64,000 bases of DNA from Malania oleifera (taxonomy: Eukaryota; Streptophyta; Magnoliopsida; Santalales; Ximeniaceae). The stretch covers positions 63,049,957 through 63,113,956 of the forward strand of contig NC_080428.1 in assembly GCF_029873635.1 (NCBI RefSeq), read 5' to 3'. Shown here piece after piece: positions 32,961 to 43,262 of the stretch (within the stretch, counting starts at the first letter, position 1; each line of letters begins with the position of its first letter). A program made the translations under genes and the position numbers. The notes beneath the pieces were generated by a model. That model was not told the origin of the DNA, did not search any database, and worked only from the letters and a program-made list of their open reading frames with translations.

Positions 32961-34110
32961 CAACACAAAGGTGGAATATGCTTCCTGGTCGTAACGCCAA
33001 GTGGCGCGCACAGATTGCAGGGCGCAGTGCCCAACTAGCTCGGCCCCTCGGCTTCCGCCATTGGCGGTGCCACTCAGCTCACCTAAGCACTCTCTTGACG
33101 TGGTGTCTCTCTCTCCGGTGGCGTATATTGTCCATACTGTTGATTGATCCTCTCAATCTCAAGGTTTCTATCCCTGTTGAAGTATTACTGTATTAATTGT
33201 CCAGCAGAGGCGACTGAGATCAATTGCCGCCTTGGATGTTGCTCGTCGGGAGTTTTGTTAATGAGGTTTGTTTTTGTCCCACCGAGCAGGTGTTCCGGAA
33301 AATCAGTTCTATTAATCGTCACTCCGGCGGTGAAGTTTGGAAAAATCGGTATTTTTGGTGGTGTCGATGGGATGCAGTTTTGATTTAGGGTTTTGATTGA
33401 CTGCCTACTTTCAGATTTTGGTGCCATCACTGCCATGGGTCGACGCACGTTCTTCACGGAAGAGAAAGAGAATTGTGAACTGAGATGGCCATGAATGGTG
33501 GTTTGATGAACAATTAGTGGGGAGGAATGAGGGAGAACTGGAGCAGGGTTGGGGGTGGGGGGGAATGGCCTTGTGGCTATGTCCTATTCATCTTCGTTGA
33601 TGACCTCGAAGAGCATCATCAGAGAGCCAAACGGAAACATTAATTTCAGAAAAGCAATTTCAAAGGGAAACAACAAAACAGATGTGGCAAACAAATTCAA
33701 AAGCCAAAATTGAAAAGAGAGTGAGGTTTTCGAGGCAGACAGCAAGAGCACCATTATAGAGGTCAGAGCAATTTCGGGGGAGGGGAGACACAGAGGCATA
33801 AGAAATCTAAAGAAGGATTTATTCCCCTTTGTATTTGCTGGCTGTCTGCAGTAGCTAGCAATTAGGTTCGTTTTAACACCCTCATTCCATGTTTTTTACT
33901 CTTAAAAATTAATTTACTGACTTATCTTCACCTTTTCGTATATTTATTTTAAAAATCACCTATGATGTAGCATTCGTGTCACAAGCCGGTGTCGGTCCTT
34001 GTTAGCGTTTTTATTGCAGCATTTTATTTGGTGTTTGTTCATAATACTAGAATAGTACCTAAGTATACTTGAGTCAAAATTTATTAATATTACGCAACAA
34101 TGTTTATTTA
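32961..34110. other. Unassigned DNA, partly GC-rich
   Basis: 32975-33460 is clearly richer in GC than its surroundings and has open stretches on both strands, including 33457-33185 on the minus strand. I recognise no family and see no convincing splice sites. It could be a decayed exon, a 5' UTR or part of a mobile element. 33461-34110 shows nothing I can name. Confidence 0.3.
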
Positions 34111-34514
34111 ATTCGTAAGGAAGTATCTATACAAGACATTAATGACAAACTTTGAACATAAATCTTGGGCTGTTGCCTATATATGCCAAATCCTATGCTT
34201 GTAGCTTAGGGTTAATTCATCCGTTTGAAAACCATAATTCGTAAGGCTTTCATATGAAAAGTATCTATACAAGACATTAATGAAAAACTTTGAACATAAT
34301 TCTTAGGCTGTTGCCTATGTATGCCAAATCCTATGCTTGTAGGTAAGGGTTAATTGATCCGTTTGAAAATCATAATTCATAAGGCTTTCATATGAAAAGT
34401 ATCTATTCAAGACATTAATGAAAAACTTTGAACATAAATCTTGGGCTGTTGCCTAGGACTGCCAAATCCTATGCTTGTAGATTAGGGTTTATTGATCCGT
34501 TTGAAAACCATAAT
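34111..34514. repeat. 138-bp tandem repeat, about three copies
   Basis: AAGTATCTAT recurs at 34121, 34259 and 34397, exactly 138 bp apart. Each is followed by CAAGACATTAATGA, CTTTGAACATAA and GCCAAATCCTATGCTTGTAG. The first copy lacks about 12 bp (CTTTCATATGAA) near its start. The array is non-coding. Confidence 0.9.
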
Positions 34515-34798
34515 GCCATTTTTAATATATTATGAATGAAAAATATAGTGTGAATACATATGCATTTTCTCCTTTCCTTTTTATTTTATAAAAGATCAAC
34601 ATTTCATTGTAAATGTTGACAAATATATTATAATTTAAAAAAAAAACAACATTGTGGTTGTTCTTTTATAGTTTGGATTTTTATGAATGAGATAAAAGAA
34701 AGTCATTTTACGGCGTGTCAATATATATTTAAAGCAAGTTAAAAAATATTGAAAGATTGTCTGAGAAGTGTCAAAGAATTGTTTGATGATAAAAATAT

Positions 34799-35024
34799 TG
34801 TTAAGTTTTACATGGACTAAAGAATATTTTCTATATTAACAAATACAGAGTACATGACCGTATTTATACAATACAAGAATCAAGAACAAGAAGCTAACTA
34901 ACAAGCTAACTAACTTATCTAACTATAACCACACTAACTAACTCATCTTCTCTTTTTCTAATTTAACTTGTGTAGCCTTGGATTTCAGTTCCAGTTGTTC
35001 AATCCTTGAGGCAATATTCCAACA
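34799..35024 (-). repeat. 3' LTR of the copia element
   Basis: 226 bp, ending against the polypurine tract at 35025. It matches 39723-39914 apart from 34 bp near 34986-35019 and a few substitutions. Confidence 0.9.
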
Positions 35025-36813
35025 CTCCCCCCTCAAGATAAGCATGTATATTGTGAATGTTCATCTTGCGAAGATTAGGATGAAAAGGAAGTGAGCTGAG
35101 GGGTTTTGTAAAAATGTCTGCTAACTGCAATCGTGAAGGAACATGGAACAGTTTTATGATATTTTGTTGGAGTTTTTCTCGAATGAGATGGCAGTCGATC
35201 TCTATGTGCTTGGTTCTCTCATGTTGGACTGAACTAGTAGCAATGGACAAGGCTGATTTACTATCGGTAGAAACCAAAGCTGGCTGCTGATGAATAATAT
35301 GCAAATCATGTAGTGCATACAGAAGCCATTGAATTTCACAAGCTGTTGAAGCAATGGCCCTGTATTATGCTTCAGCCGAGGACCTGCTGATAGTAGCTTG
35401 CTTTTTACTCTTCCAAGAAATTAGGGAATCACCCAAGAAAACAGCAAAACCAGTGACACTCCTTCAAGTGTCAATTCATCCTGCCCAATCGCTGTCAGAG
35501 AAAGCCTTTAGCTGCAGTTCTGAAGAAGCTGGGAAGAATAACCCTTGACCAGGAGTTGCCTTTAAATATTTGAGAACTCGAATGGCAGCTTTGAAATGAC
35601 TAACTGCTGGTTTGGCTAAAAACTGACTGAGTACCTGGACTGAAAATGCAAGATCGGGTCGAGTTAAAGTTAAATATAACAACTGCCCAACCAATCTTCT
35701 ATAAGCTGAAGGATCCTCATACGAATCAGCATCTGAAGCAGTGAGTTTTAAATTTGAATCCATGGGAAAAGCTACTAGTTTGGCACCAAGAACTCCTGCT
35801 TGTTCAAGTATGTCGAGAATAAATTTCCTTTGAAAAACAGATATACCAGTTCTAGTTCTGGCTATCTCCAAACCGAGAAAGTATTTGAGTTCCCCCGAGT
35901 CCTTAATTGTAAACTTGTCATGGAGAAAAGATTTAAGCAACTGTATTTCAATTAAGCTGTCATTGGCCAAAAGAATATCATCTACATGGACTAGTAAAGC
36001 TATGAAAGATGATTTAGACTTCTTGATAAACAAAGAACAATCAGAGGTACCTTGAGTAAAGCCATAAGCAAGCAATGCTATGGACAATGTAGCAAACCAT
36101 TGCCTAGATGCTTGTTTCAAACCATATAAACTCTTTAGAAGTTTACAAACTTTATTTTCTCCTTTGACAACCAAACCAGGAGGCAAGTCTATATAAACTT
36201 CTTCATGCAAGTCACCATGTAAGAATGCATTGTTAATATCCAACTGGTGAAGACGCCAATTTTTAATAGCAGCTATAGCAAGTAATAACCGAATAGAAGT
36301 TATTTTTGCTACAGGAGAAAAAGTGTCAAAGAAATCTAACCCTTCTTGCTGAGTGTAGCCTTTAGCTACTAATCTAGCTTTGTACCTTTCAATGGTTCCA
36401 TCTGCCTTATACTTAATTTGAAATACCCAATTACAACCAATGGTCTGTTTATTTTTAGGAAGAGTAACAAGTTCCCAAGTCTTATTTAATTCTAAGGCAT
36501 TTAATTCATTTTGCATTGCAGCTTGCCAAACAAGTATTTGAGCAGCCAATTTGTAAGTTTTGGGTTCTGTGGAGGCTGAAATGGAGACTAGAAAAGCTTT
36601 ATGAGAAGGAGGCAATTGCTTTTTCAGAAAGATAATCAGATATGGGATATAAAATACCTTCATTAGGAAAACAATCAGCAATAGCAGATGAGGGGGTTGC
36701 AAGTGGAACCTGGGAAGCAGTTCCACAATAAAAATCCTGCAAGTAGCTTGGCTTTCGTGTAATTCTTGAAGATTTTCTGAGTTGTGATGAAACAATATTT
36801 GGGATGGGATCAT
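34999..36813 (-). pseudogene. Copia reverse transcriptase and RNase H
   Basis: 36813-35476 encodes NKTWELVTLPKNKQTIGCNW, KARLVAKGYTQQEGLDFFDTFSPV, QLDINNAFLHGDL, YGLKQASRQW and the catalytic LLVHVDDILLA, the copia RT motifs in order. It continues to LQLKAFSDSDWAG at the start of RNase H. After a break, 35304-34999 supplies the RNase H C-terminus (STDSKSALSIA, TKHIEIDCHLIREKL, LADIFTKPLS). The RT frame overlaps the integrase frame by a frameshift near 36600-36810, and a stop/frameshift splits RNase H, so no intact polyprotein remains. Confidence 0.92.
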
Positions 36814-38424
36814 TGTTCAAAGATGTTTGATGATTGATGGTTAAATGTGGAGATGATGGAGGAGTTTGATTAGAAGAAATATCAGAAGAACAAAAATAGA
36901 AATCTGATGTAGAAGCTGTTGGAGGGAATAAGAAGGTATGTGATTCAGGATTAGATGGAAAAGCCTTAAAAGGAAAAATATTTTCAGAAAAAACTACATT
37001 TCTCGAGATGAAAACCTTATTGGTATTAAGGTCCATTAATTTGTAACCTTTTATGTCAGAAGGATATCCCAAGAATAAACATTTGGTAGATCTTGGATCA
37101 AATTTATGTCTATGAGTTGTGAATGTTGATGCAAAACAAAGACAACCAAATAGTTTGAGGTGGGAAAGATTAGGAGGTTTATCAAAAAACATTTTGAATG
37201 GTGTTTTGTTGTTAAGAAGAGGAGTTGGAATTCTGTTTATGATGTGAGCTGCAGTTAATACACAGTCACTCCAGAAAGTTAAAGGCATATTTGCTTGAAA
37301 CAGTAAGGCCCTGGCAATGTTTAATAAATGTTGGTGTTTTCTTTCCACAACTCCATTTTGTTGTGGAGTTTCCACACAACTTCTTTGATGTATAATGCCA
37401 TGGTCATTATAGAATTGAGTCAAAAGAAATTTAGGACCATTATCTGATCTCACTATTTTAACAGGAACACTGAACTGAGTTACTACCATTGTGCAAAATT
37501 TTTTAAGGATAGAAGGAATTTCAGATTTCATCTTGAGCATGTATACCCTAGTATAACGTGTATAATCATCAACTATAGTAAGAAAATACTTGAAACCAGA
37601 ATAGGAAACAATATTGAATGGTCCCCATATATCACAATGGATCAAATCAAACTTGTTATTTGAACTGGACCAAGATACAGGAAATGAGAGTTTTCTTTGT
37701 TTTGCTAAATGACATACATCACAAACATGTGTGGTATTGAAAGATATGGATGACTCCAGCTGTTTAAGATAAGGTAACCTTGAGTTAGAAACATGGCCAA
37801 GTCTGTAATGCCAAGTATCTAATTGATTTTGGGTAATGGCTGAAGCCAAAGATGAAGAATGAAACTTGGCTTGGTTGTGAGTAGCTGCCTTTGAAGGAAC
37901 TTGAGATAGGTGGTACAGTCCATGTTTCTTAAATGCAATCCCAATCATCTTCTTTGTTAATTGGTCCCGTAGAAGTAGTAGGAGTTAAAGAAAGAAGCAG
38001 ATAGCAGATTGAATGAAAAACTGGGAACACATATCACATCATGTAAAGATAGTATGTTTGAAATACAAATACTGCCAATGTGTGAAGCTGGAACAGAGTT
38101 TCCATTTGGCAAATTTATGGAAGTGTTGATTGGTGTAGGTGGAGAAGAATATAATAATGGTGAACATATCATGTGGTCTGTTGCACCTATATCCAGAATC
38201 CATGAGTATACATTCTGTAGGGATGAAGAAACAGAATAGCAAAGATTCAAAGGGTTACCAAAAAATTGAGAAGTAACAATGTTGACAGCTGGGGAAGATG
38301 TTTGGGTAGATATTGGAGATGAAGTATAGTTTGCAAGTGCTAGCAATTTATTGAATTCCTCAGAAGTAAAAGAAAACTTTTGATCCTCATTACTCTGTTG
38401 AATAGAGAGCTCAGAAGTTGTCAT
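36599..38424 (-). pseudogene. Copia protease and integrase
   Basis: 38424-37957 ends gag and holds the protease core WILDIGATDHM, where family members have DSGATDHM. The Ser to Ile change at the active-site triad would be expected to impair it. 37948-36599 is the integrase: LDTWHYRLGHVSNSRL...CDVCHLAKQRK for the zinc-binding part, then FDLIHCDIWGPF, FLTIVDDYTRYTRVY, VRSDNGPKF and TPQQNGVVERKHQ around the catalytic residues. The two parts are separated by a short frame break at about 37950. Confidence 0.9.
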
Positions 38425-39371
38425 GGCAGCATGTGCAGTAGGTGGTTTCCTTTTTCCTTTTGGTCCAGTTCAGCCAGGAGGATAACCATGAAGATGAAAA
38501 CATTTTTCTATTGTATGTCCATTGTATCCACAATGTGTACAGTATAGAGAAAATCTCTTCTGTTTATCTTTTGAAAATTTCGAAAGAACAGATGGCTGAA
38601 TGTTTTGTTTGGCAATCAAAGCATGAGTTTCATTGCTGACAACATTATTTAGTTGTCTCTGACTTTCCTCTTGAAGTAGTAAAGAAAATACTTTGGCCAT
38701 ACTTGGTAATGGTGAACCATAAGCAATTGGCTTCGAATTGGAGCGTAGGAATCATTCAGGCCAATCAAAAACTTTAATACATAACCAGATTGCTGTCTAA
38801 CGAGCAAAAAATCAAACAGGTTGCAAGTACAAGTTGCCATTTTGCCACAGCTACATGTAGGGAATGGTCGGTTGTTAACAAACTCGTCCTATAATAATTG
38901 GAAGGAATTAAAATACTCAGTAATTGATAAAGAGCCTGAGCAATGGAACTTAGCGATTTTTCAAGGTGGAAGACTCTCGGACCATCGCTTCGTAAGTATC
39001 TTGTTTTCAGCTTGTTCCAAAGATCAACAGCAGATGTAACATAGAGAAGACTATTCCTTATTTCCTTGGAAATGGAATTCATTAACCATGAGAGAACTAG
39101 ATTATTTGCACGCAGCCATGCAGTATGGAGAGCACTGATTTATAGGAGCAAGAATCGAACCATCAACAAATGCTGCCTTATTTTTGACTGTTAGGGCAAT
39201 GGTGATTGATCGACTCCATGCGATATAATTATCACCATTAAAGATCTCAGAAATGAGTAATGCACCAGGATTATCACTTGGATGCAAGTAATATGGACTG
39301 GATGAATCATCCGAAGGGTTGATCATGCGATGAGAAGTATGAGAGCTGGTAGAATTTTCAGCAGAATTCAT
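38425..39371 (-). pseudogene. Copia gag, broken
   Basis: Starts at an ATG at 39371 (MNSAENSTSSHTSH...) with the gag entry GDNYIAWSRSITIALTVKNKAAFVDG. The frame then shifts several times (SWLMNSISKEIRNSLLYVTSAVDLWNKLKTRY near 39080-38980). The zinc knuckle survives at about 38540-38480 (YCTHCGYNGHTIEKCFHLHGYPPG). The gag is degenerate compared with the pol region. Confidence 0.85.
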
Positions 39372-39722
39372 TTCTGGAATTTCTCCAAAAAATGTAAGAA
39401 AAAAAAAATTTGCAGAACAAAAATCTTTCCTTGTAAAGACCAGAGACAATGCCAATTCAATATTCACTTGGGGCTTGCAATTCGATACAAGAACAATGCC
39501 GAGAAGTGTCTTTCATTTTGCAGAAAAAAAAAAATGCTAAACCATCAGCTTCTCTGTTCAGCTTCAGACCTTTGTGAATATTCGTATTGAGTAGAATTTG
39601 GGGTCGCAGGTATGGCTCATGCAAAGGCTATGGAAGGATTGTTAAAGAAAAGAAAAACAGAGCTCCCATGGTTTTCTTGAAACTGAAAAAAAATGCGGAA
39701 GGGAAGTATTGCTCTGATACCA

Positions 39723-39914
39723 TGTTAAGTTTTACATGGACTGAAAAATATTTTCTATATTAACAAATACAGAGTACATGACTGTATTGATACAATACAA
39801 GAATCAAGAACAAGAAGCTAACTAACAAGCTAACTAACTTATCTAACTATAACCACACTAACTAACTCATCTTCTCTTCTTCTAATTTAACTTGTGTAGC
39901 CTTGGATTCCAACA
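39723..39914 (-). repeat. 5' LTR of the copia element
   Basis: 192 bp, adjacent to the primer-binding site at 39722 and the AATAT target duplication at 39915. Confidence 0.9.
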
Positions 39915-39919
39915 AATAT

Positions 39920-40276
39920 ATTTTAAATTATGAACACTCTTATGAAGTATTGGATGTGTTGGATTCAGAACAGTAGTCAAAGAGTGCCAATGTCCAACGC
40001 AGACATGGGTCACACAACACCCGAGAAGTGCTAGTGCACATTGATGGCATTATGTAGAGTCATTTCTCAAGGAAAATTGCTGTGTATAACTGTTTATTTT
40101 TTGATGATTTTATTATTTGAGTGGGATGAATAATTGTGATTAGCTGCTTATTTTAAGGGAAAAAAAGGATTAATTATATTATAGATAACAAAAATTTTCT
40201 ACTCAAGTGCAATGGAATAGTGAAAAAAAGCCTCACATATGTACAGCATTCTTATGATCCAATCCATTATGAAACC
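39920..40276. other. Spacer between the copia element and the PPO pseudogene
   Basis: AT-rich sequence in which no gene is recognised. It continues the DNA to the left of the copia insertion (34515-34793). Confidence 0.4.
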
Positions 40277-42395
40277 ATGGACACTCCTCTTTGCCTTGAT
40301 CAATATTACAACCTCAAACCAAGTCATTGCCTCTCTTTCTTGTCTAATCACCATGACCCCCACCACAACAACTTTGGACACATGCTCCTCCTTCCAGTAG
40401 GTGTCATGAGTTCCCCTACTAGGAAAGCACAACTATATTTTTGTGCAAAAATTATCCTGTAAAGCTAAAGATGGTGACTGTAACCCAACCATTAACTCCA
40501 GAATGGAGAACTACTGGAGAAGTTTGATAGGAGAACACGCTTCTTGAATTGGAAGGGCTTTATGGTGCAACTGCTCTCAACACTGATCCATTTGCTTTTG
40601 CGCTCCATTGTCTATGCCAGATGTAACTAGGTGCAACACCACAAACTTGTGTGTTGGGCGCAGAACCAGCCAATTGCTCTCCTCTGCCAATCACAAAGGT
40701 TATTTATTTCAAACCACCACCTTTGTTCTCCACCATGTGGGTTAGGCTGGTGGCTCATTTCGTCAATGATTGCGTCAGCAAGTTTTGCCAAGCCATTGAA
40801 CTAATGAAAGGTTTCTCGGAAGATGACCTACATAGCTTCAAGCAACAAGCTAATGTTCACTGCACCTATTATTATGGTGCATATCTCCAAGTTGGGTTTG
40901 CAAGCCTTGACATCCAAATTCAACTCAAGGCTCTTTTTGCCCTTCCACTGTTTATATCTTCTATGAGAAAATCTGGTAAAATTAATTGAATGATTCCACC
41001 TTTTTTGTGGTCCTGGAATTGGGATTATCCATGCCTGCCATGGTCACTGACCCTGGGGCACCACTCTACAACAAGGTATGAGGTGCCAAGCATCAACCAC
41101 TGACCCTAGTGGATTTAGGTTGTAACTGTGTTGATCTCACAGTGAGTGTTAAGAATCAATTGTCCAGCAATCCCTCAATCATGTATCTGCAAATTGTGTC
41201 CAATGGCGAGACCGCAGAACAGCATTTCGGGATGTTTTTGGTGCTGAAGATGAGCCAACACCAGAGCAGGTTCCATAGATGCTCCATGGGTCCTGTCTAC
41301 GTATGGTGCAGTAATCGGAAATGGCTCAATTTTGAGGACATGAGAATGTTTACTTGCAGGTCGAGACTTGATCTTCTTTGCTCATCGTTCTAATGTTGAT
41401 TGGATGTGGACAATATGAAATCTATGGGGAGGGAGAGAGAAGGACTTCATGCACCCTTATTGGTTGGATGCTGGGTTTGTTTCCTTTGATCAGAATGCAC
41501 AACTTGTATGTGTGAAAGTTATACACCATTTGGACAACACAAAGCTTGGATGGTTTATCAAGATGTTGATTTTCTATGGCTCAACAATAGGGCGATGTGG
41601 CGTAAAACATGTACCAATAAAGGAGCCAAGGCCCCCAGAGTAGCCAAGGTTGATGAAACATCCAAGTATAAGAGCATTGGCATCAGCAAATTCCCAAATT
41701 CTCTCAACAAAATGGTGAGAGCTGTTGTTCAAGGGCTGAAGAGATTGAGGTCTATGAAAGAAAGTGAAGAAGAGGAAGTACTGGTGGTATAAGATACAGA
41801 GGTGGAAAGAGATGTGCTTGTGAAGTTTGTGTGTATTAATGATGAAGATGAGCTTGTAATTGAGCTGAGGAATACTGAATTTTCTGGAAGCTTTGTGAGC
41901 ATACGCAGAAGCATAATGTGAGAAGAAGATGAGGACACACCTAAGGTTGGGGATAGCTAACTTGTTGGAAAGACTTGGGAGTTGAAAATGTTGAGTGCAT
42001 GGAGGTGAAGTGGGTCGCTTAAGATGGGGCAGGTGTAGTCACCATTGATGGAATCAAGATTGAGGCCTACAAAAGAAAGGGAAGAAGAGGAGGCACTGAC
42101 AATAGAAGATATAGAGGTGGAGACTGGAGAGAGATGTGTTTGTGAAGTTTATGCGTATATTAATGAAGATGAGCTCATAAGTGGGCTGGGGAATACTGAA
42201 TTTGCTGGAAGCTTTGTGAGTGTACCACACAAGCATAACATAAGAAGAAGATAAGGACACACCAAAGGTTTAGGAGAATAGATTTATTGCAGGACCTGGG
42301 AGTTGAAAATGATGAGCATGGTGGTGACTTTGGTCCCTCAAGATTGGGTTGATGCAGTCACCAATGGTGGAGCCAAGATTGAGCTTGCTTCTTGA
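40277..42395 (+). pseudogene. Polyphenol oxidase pseudogene with duplicated C-terminal domain
   Basis: PPO similarity runs in order but in shifting frames. It begins with a degenerate transit region (to CKAKDGDCNP near 40455) and a thylakoid signal that keeps the canonical GLYGAT/PFAFA words. Next come VHCTYYYGAY in place of HCAYCDGAY, and LPLF where FPFH should be. GPVYVWC stands for GPVHVWC, and GRDLIFFAHRSNVDWMW ends at a TGA. The DWL region (HPYWLDAGFVSFDQNAQLV) follows. The KFDV/C-terminal domain then occurs twice, at about 41750-42060 and 42066-42395; the second ends in the same KIELAS-stop as the gene at 9200. Lost copper ligands and multiple stops make it non-functional. It is closer to canonical PPO in the signal region than the 9200 gene, so it is probably a separate paralog. 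The left border is approximate. Confidence 0.9.
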
Positions 42396-43262
42396 ATCTT
42401 CCTTTTTACAACAATTATATTTCATTTGGAACCGCTATCTCTAGCCACTCTCCGGGCTTTGGAAATCAGACTTTCGATGTTCTTCCTACCAATTATTAGA
42501 AGCCTATTCTCTGCTGAGTGTTTTTTCCCCTGATGAGCTTCTCAGTGTTTTTTGTTGCTCTTTGGTGATATTGCAACCATGTGTTTAATTTAAATTCGTT
42601 TCTAGTAATTTGAGATCTAAGCACTGACCTGATGTTTGGAAGATGTCATGGATTTGGATTTGTGAGGATTCGGATAAGATGCACTAAAAATTGTATTGAA
42701 TTTTGTCCAAATCTACCAAAATCCAAATCCAATGCCTGAAATCTCTGCTCCCAAACATCAGTGTCAAAGTTTTTGCATCCTTCATGCTTTGGAGTTCTAA
42801 TTAAAATAATTTTTGAAGAAAACTAAAGCTATGAGTTTGGAAGCTGTTTAAACTTTAACTAAGTTCATGACAAGTTCATGCTAGAAACTTTGAGTAGGAA
42901 ATTAAAACAGCATAGAGCAGCATTATTTCATACAAGTAGTAAACACACAGAAATGTACACAGAGGAAGCCATGATATTTAATAGTATGTGTAGTATTCAA
43001 TATTATCCCACACAAGTTGGAAATACTTATCAATAACTATGTTGTTTCAGAAAACAATTCTTCTAAGAAGGTGCAAAATCGATTGCTTAACAGATATATT
43101 ATAAAATGGATTGTAGAGCTAGAGTTTAGCACTTTCGCTTGATATTCACAAACTGCACAGGCAAGTAAAAAATATGTTTCAGGTGATTAATGCCTCACTT
43201 CTCAAGTATTATTAAGCATATCATATACTATTATTTATAGTTGTTTTCTCTGATATGAGAAG
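42396..43262. other. Spacer between the PPO pseudogene and the proline-rich gene
   Basis: Contains the hairpin MITE at 42629-42761 and the 3' flank of the minus-strand gene. Otherwise no feature is seen. Confidence 0.5.
42629..42761. mobile_element. Short hairpin MITE
   Basis: CTGATGTTTGG at the left end is the inverse of CCAAACATCAG at the right end. Inside, GGATTTGGATTTG opposes CAAATCCAAATCC, so the 133-bp element is nearly one hairpin. It encodes nothing. Confidence 0.7.

Larger units (their letters stand above)
34799..39914 (-). mobile_element. Ty1/copia LTR retrotransposon with 5-bp target duplication
   Basis: Flanked by AATAT on both sides (34794-34798 and 39915-39919). The 3' LTR is 34799-35024 and the 5' LTR 39723-39914, both TGTT...AACA bounded. 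The 5' LTR lacks 34 bp present in the other. On the minus strand the 5' LTR is followed directly by TGGTATCAGAGCAATAC (tRNA-iMet-type primer-binding site), and the 3' LTR is preceded by the purine tract GAGGGGGGAG. The interior has gag, protease, integrase, RT and RNase H in copia order. Few LTR substitutions outside the deletion suggest a moderately young insertion, but frameshifts make it non-autonomous. Confidence 0.95.

Noticed and set aside
40277-42395. PPO pseudogene as a direct copy of the 9200-10990 gene
   Set aside because: Its thylakoid signal keeps GLYGAT..PFAFA words absent in the 9200 gene, and overall divergence is large. A separate paralog is more likely, although both end in KIELAS.
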